This document shows positions 5,173 through 6,434 of a DNA stretch of 6,434 nt, in pieces (the stretch's first letter is position 1; each line of letters starts with the position of its first letter). The stretch lies in contig JAHFMB010000057.1 of the NCBI GenBank assembly GCA_023269245.1, positions 1-6,434 on the forward strand, read 5' to 3'. The DNA is from Candidatus Tayloriibacteriota bacterium (lineage in GTDB: Bacteria > Patescibacteriota > Minisyncoccia > Phycocordibacterales > PALSA-1337). The position numbers and the translations under genes were made by a program. Under the pieces are notes generated by a model, which saw only the letters and a program-made list of their open reading frames with translations, was not told the DNA's origin and searched no databases.

Positions 5173-5180
5173 ATCCGCGC

Positions 5181-6098
5181 ATGAACATGCGAATTGCAAC
5201 GCTCTACGTAGTTTGGCTATTGTGCGCGACGCAACACGCCTTTCCCTCGGAAACGAACACCAATACTGACACTGTCTCCCCCGCAACGATGAAGAAAATC
5301 GATGCGTGGATGACTGAACAGCCCAATTCGAAATGGACGCTCTATCGATGGATAGAGTACAAGACGCCGGAAAATGAACTGGAAAATTTTGAGCAGCGTT
5401 TCGGTGTGCTGACAAAAATTCTTTCCACCAAGGCGATCCTCGCCAAGGAACCACGAGCCGGGCAAGACTGGGTCCAGTCACGCGGCGAACGGTGGTTTAC
5501 GGACACGTCGGTGGACACACTGATGGACGCATTCACTGCATGGTTTGACTTCGACCGCCTCAAACGGTCCGACAATTCGACCACTGTCTTCTTTGCAAAA
5601 TTCGCGCAAGGATCGCTCAGTCCTGATGAAGGCAAGCTTCATCCTGACTCGGTTTCCCCCGAAGGCGCACTGTCATTGTACAATTGGATCAATTCGTTTG
5701 TGCGGCACGACCGCACGCGGTATGGCGCCAACTTGATCAACGACAAGCCTTACCTGTTCTACTCATGGGCGGCTTGGGAAAATGGCAACGGCCAACCCTT
5801 CGTTATCAGCGACACGCGTGTCCGTCTCGATCCAATCGAGGCCGCCTTGCGGGTTGACGAAAACCTCCTGTTCCCCATTGACGACAATACGCAAGTACTA
5901 GTCGGGCTCAGGGTGTATCCGACTGAATTCGACCACGAAGGACTGAGACCGTCGCTCGTCATCAAGATCTCACACCAGCTGGAGCGCGGCAGTAAGGATC
6001 AAAATGTGGTGTATGCCTCGCTTGAGATCAACGAACGTGAACATCTGTTTTTCTTCGTTGAGGTTTCCTTGAATGACCTCTTCAGACACCGGCATTGA
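5181..6098 (+). CDS. Predicted secreted protein of 305 aa, unknown function
   Basis: The start is fixed by GGAGGA 8 nt upstream. The N-terminus has a signal peptide: a short basic part (MNMR), a hydrophobic core (about 5-15, IATLYVVWLLC), and a small-residue region with possible cleavage near residues 19-23. The cysteine at 15 lacks a proper lipobox, so a lipoprotein is unlikely. The mature part is hydrophilic and rich in Trp, Asp and Asn, with no further membrane segment. It has a helical first third (from MKKIDAWMTEQ to about residue 120) and a more beta-like second half (FVISDTRVRLDP, TQVLVGLRVYP, LRPSLVIKIS, VVYASLEIN, HLFFFVEVSLNDL). I recognise no catalytic motif and no known domain. 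The gene stands alone with its own terminator, convergent with the NADH dehydrogenase gene. It probably acts outside the cytoplasmic membrane. Confidence 0.8.
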   Translation: MNMRIATLYVVWLLCATQHAFPSETNTNTDTVSPATMKKIDAWMTEQPNSKWTLYRWIEYKTPENELENFEQRFGVLTKILSTKAILAKEPRAGQDWVQSRGERWFTDTSVDTLMDAFTAWFDFDRLKRSDNSTTVFFAKFAQGSLSPDEGKLHPDSVSPEGALSLYNWINSFVRHDRTRYGANLINDKPYLFYSWAAWENGNGQPFVISDTRVRLDPIEAALRVDENLLFPIDDNTQVLVGLRVYPTEFDHEGLRPSLVIKISHQLERGSKDQNVVYASLEINEREHLFFFVEVSLNDLFRHRH

Positions 6099-6100
6099 CG

Positions 6101-6157
6101 CCCCTTACATAATCGAGGGGCACACGCACGACCATAGCGGATGGTCGGGCGTTTTTA
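6101..6157 (+). terminator. Terminator of the secreted-protein gene, preceded by a small hairpin
   Basis: The terminator stem CGACCAT (6129-6135) with ATGGTCG (6141-6147) has a 5-nt loop and extends, past one A-G mismatch, with ACGC/GCGT; TTTTTATTT follows. Just upstream CCCCT (6101-6105) and AGGGG (6116-6120) make a second small hairpin beginning 2 nt after the stop codon. The T-tract resembles that of the terminator at 2225. It ends next to the convergent NADH dehydrogenase stop and has no T-run on the other strand. Confidence 0.88.
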
Positions 6158-6158
6158 T

Positions 6159-6434
6159 TTATGTCAACTTGGTGATATCGCGCGGATAAAACATATCCAG
6201 CGTCCACTCAAATGCGATTCGTGTTCGTTTTTTCCATGAGGCGAATTTGAATAAATAGACCGTGCGCCACAGCCACCAGGTCAGGCGGCCGGAGATGGCA
6301 AGTGAAAATATCTCACCGAGCGCAAACCACTGCCCTACCGAGACCATGCTGCCTTTTGAATGAAAATGGAAATCAGTCAGTGGTCGTGCTCTGATCGAAG
6401 AAATAACATTGCGTGCAACACTGGTGGCCTGCTT
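6159..6434 (-). CDS. ndh: Type II NADH dehydrogenase (NDH-2), C-terminal 91 residues (N-terminus outside window)
   Basis: The minus-strand frame enters at the right edge and runs 91 codons to a TAA at 6159-6161. The sequence matches the C-terminal part of NDH-2-type NAD(P)/FAD oxidoreductases. It begins QATSVARNV (helix after the FAD-binding segment), followed by DFHFHSKGSMVSVGQWFAL (the usual 'F.Y...G.M..IG...A' block). Then comes ISGRLTWWLWRTVYLFKF (the amphipathic GxxxW.WR.vYL membrane-binding helix), and it ends IAFEWTLDMFYPRDITKL. NDH-2 is a monotopic membrane flavoprotein that oxidises NADH and reduces quinone without pumping protons. The dinucleotide-binding motifs lie outside the window, so the family call rests on this C-terminus. 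No terminator is obvious on this strand beyond its stop. Confidence 0.85.
   Translation of the reverse strand, partial: KQATSVARNVISSIRARPLTDFHFHSKGSMVSVGQWFALGEIFSLAISGRLTWWLWRTVYLFKFASWKKRTRIAFEWTLDMFYPRDITKLT

Noticed and set aside
1841..6098. Alternative genetic code with UGA as glycine or tryptophan
   Set aside because: All four complete plus-strand genes end at TGA a short distance before an intrinsic terminator, so UGA acts as a stop here.

Overview
The window looks like a bacterial chromosome segment of balanced base composition. It carries parts of two larger genes at its edges, one complete ABC-F ATPase gene, four small or unrecognised genes, and a strong candidate for a structured non-coding RNA. 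I see no tRNA, rRNA, CRISPR array, insertion sequence or phage gene. All four unrecognised genes end in TGA immediately before a terminator hairpin, so the ordinary bacterial code (UGA = stop) fits. A PIF1-type helicase with a C-terminal helix-turn-helix, a divergent ABC-F protein, and short orphan genes with their own promoters and terminators would suit a Patescibacteria (CPR, Parcubacteria-like) genome. That placement is an inference and remains tentative.

Layout. 1-1717 (minus): PIF1/RecD-like helicase, 572 residues visible, C-terminus beyond the left edge. 1718-1840: divergent promoter region. 1841-2191 (plus): 116-aa protein of unknown function with its own terminator. 2268-2475 (minus): structured RNA of about 180 nt plus a terminator-like hairpin. 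It is driven by a TTGACT-17 bp-TATAAT promoter, and its 5' and 3' ends pair over 16 bp; the overall shape recalls 6S RNA. 2523-4061 (minus): ABC-F ATPase. 4062-4232: divergent promoter region. 4233-4562 (plus): 109-aa unknown protein and terminator. 4677-4973 (plus): 98-aa membrane-anchored protein with a possible winged-helix domain, followed by two hairpins. 5181-6098 (plus): 305-aa predicted secreted protein and terminator. 6159-6434 (minus): C-terminal 91 residues of a type II NADH dehydrogenase, N-terminus beyond the right edge.

There is no multi-gene operon here. Nearly every gene has its own recognisable promoter, and every plus-strand gene has its own terminator. Two initiation styles coexist. 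The helicase, the 116-aa gene and perhaps the ABC-F gene have a -10 box so close to the ATG that a leaderless or almost leaderless mRNA is expected. The 98-aa and 305-aa genes have clear Shine-Dalgarno sequences. The most interesting element is the RNA at 2268-2475: its predicted transcription start coincides exactly with the first base of the long closing helix.
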